Origin: Archegozetes longisetosus
Taxonomy: Eukaryota; Arthropoda; Arachnida; Sarcoptiformes; Trhypochthoniidae
Assembly: GCA_018873245.2 (NCBI GenBank)
Contig: JAEMBT020000009.1
Coordinates: 10,311,288 to 10,375,287, forward strand
DNA: 64,000 nt
Direction: 5' to 3'
Positions within the stretch are counted from its first letter, which is position 1. Every line of letters begins with the position of its first letter. The position numbers and the translations under genes are program-made. The notes under the pieces were generated by a model. It was not told where the DNA came from. It ran no database searches and saw only the letters and a program-made list of their open reading frames with translations. Shown piece after piece: positions 63,691 through 64,000 of this stretch.

Positions 63691-64000
63691 ATATAAGTCC
63701 TGTTAATAACTTATAATCTTGCAAAAATAGCTTACATGCTAAAAAATGCATTTTCATTGGATAAAATCTTTGGTATTATAGAAAATAATGAATTTTCACC
63801 AAAGTTGAGTTTGTGAAATAGAAACTCTCTTAAATCATAATTTATGATTCATAAACCTACGTATTTTTAGTTTTAAAGTGAACTTTGTCGATCTTCATTC
63901 AAAAATTATTGAGTAATGTAAATAAGCTTCGAATAAACTGATACTCATATTGTAGTAAACTTCTAATAATTCAAAGCTCTCTACCAATGCGTTACTACCG
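63691..64000. other. Right edge of window
   Basis: AT-rich; no exon with caspase p20 motifs on either strand. Confidence 0.5.

Overview
The window is nuclear DNA of an animal, most likely an arthropod (a mite or similar chelicerate would fit, but nothing here proves it). It is very AT-rich, genes have short GT-AG introns (many of 53-91 bases), polyadenylation signals are AATAAA, proteins are metazoan in type, and the spaces between genes are full of small terminal-inverted-repeat (TIR) transposons. No bacterial operons, rRNA, CRISPR or intact tRNA genes were seen.

Layout. 0.5-10.6 kb: a recent tandem duplication carrying two alanine aminotransferase genes; two non-autonomous hAT-like elements with perfect 8-bp target duplications sit only in the second copy. 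10.8-12.6 kb: a secernin (C69 family). 14.8-24.5 kb: four genes for mitochondrial proteins: citrate synthase, COQ10, and the head-to-head chaperonin pair HSP10/HSP60 with a perfect heat-shock element between them. 24.5-31 kb: decayed transposons (Tc1/mariner-like transposase, Gag-protease retroelement with a nested hAT-like element). 31.4-34.2 kb: an NB-ARC ATPase with about 12 ankyrin repeats (NLR-like). 34.9-38.4 kb: a large nested palindromic transposon composite. 41-64 kb: caspase region, all on the minus strand: a predicted 1473-residue protein (TPR array, inactive caspase domain, active caspase domain), a decayed TPR exon, a predicted 555-residue protein with an active then an inactive caspase domain, and the 3' end of a third caspase that lies in a segmental duplication and runs toward or past the right edge.

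Two observations stand out. First, the citrate synthase gene begins with a copy of the start of HSP10: start codon, first intron and the first 19 residues after Met are shared (16 of 19 identical), giving a chimeric mitochondrial presequence, while codons have diverged so far that the event must be old and the peptide selected. Second, two caspase genes join an active and a catalytically dead caspase domain in one chain, in opposite orders, one of them behind a long TPR array, with an NLR-like gene on the same strand nearby. This suggests a compact cell-death or immune module built on pseudo-caspase/caspase pairs in cis. All gene models were made by eye from reading frames and splice signals; none is supported by transcripts or database searches here.
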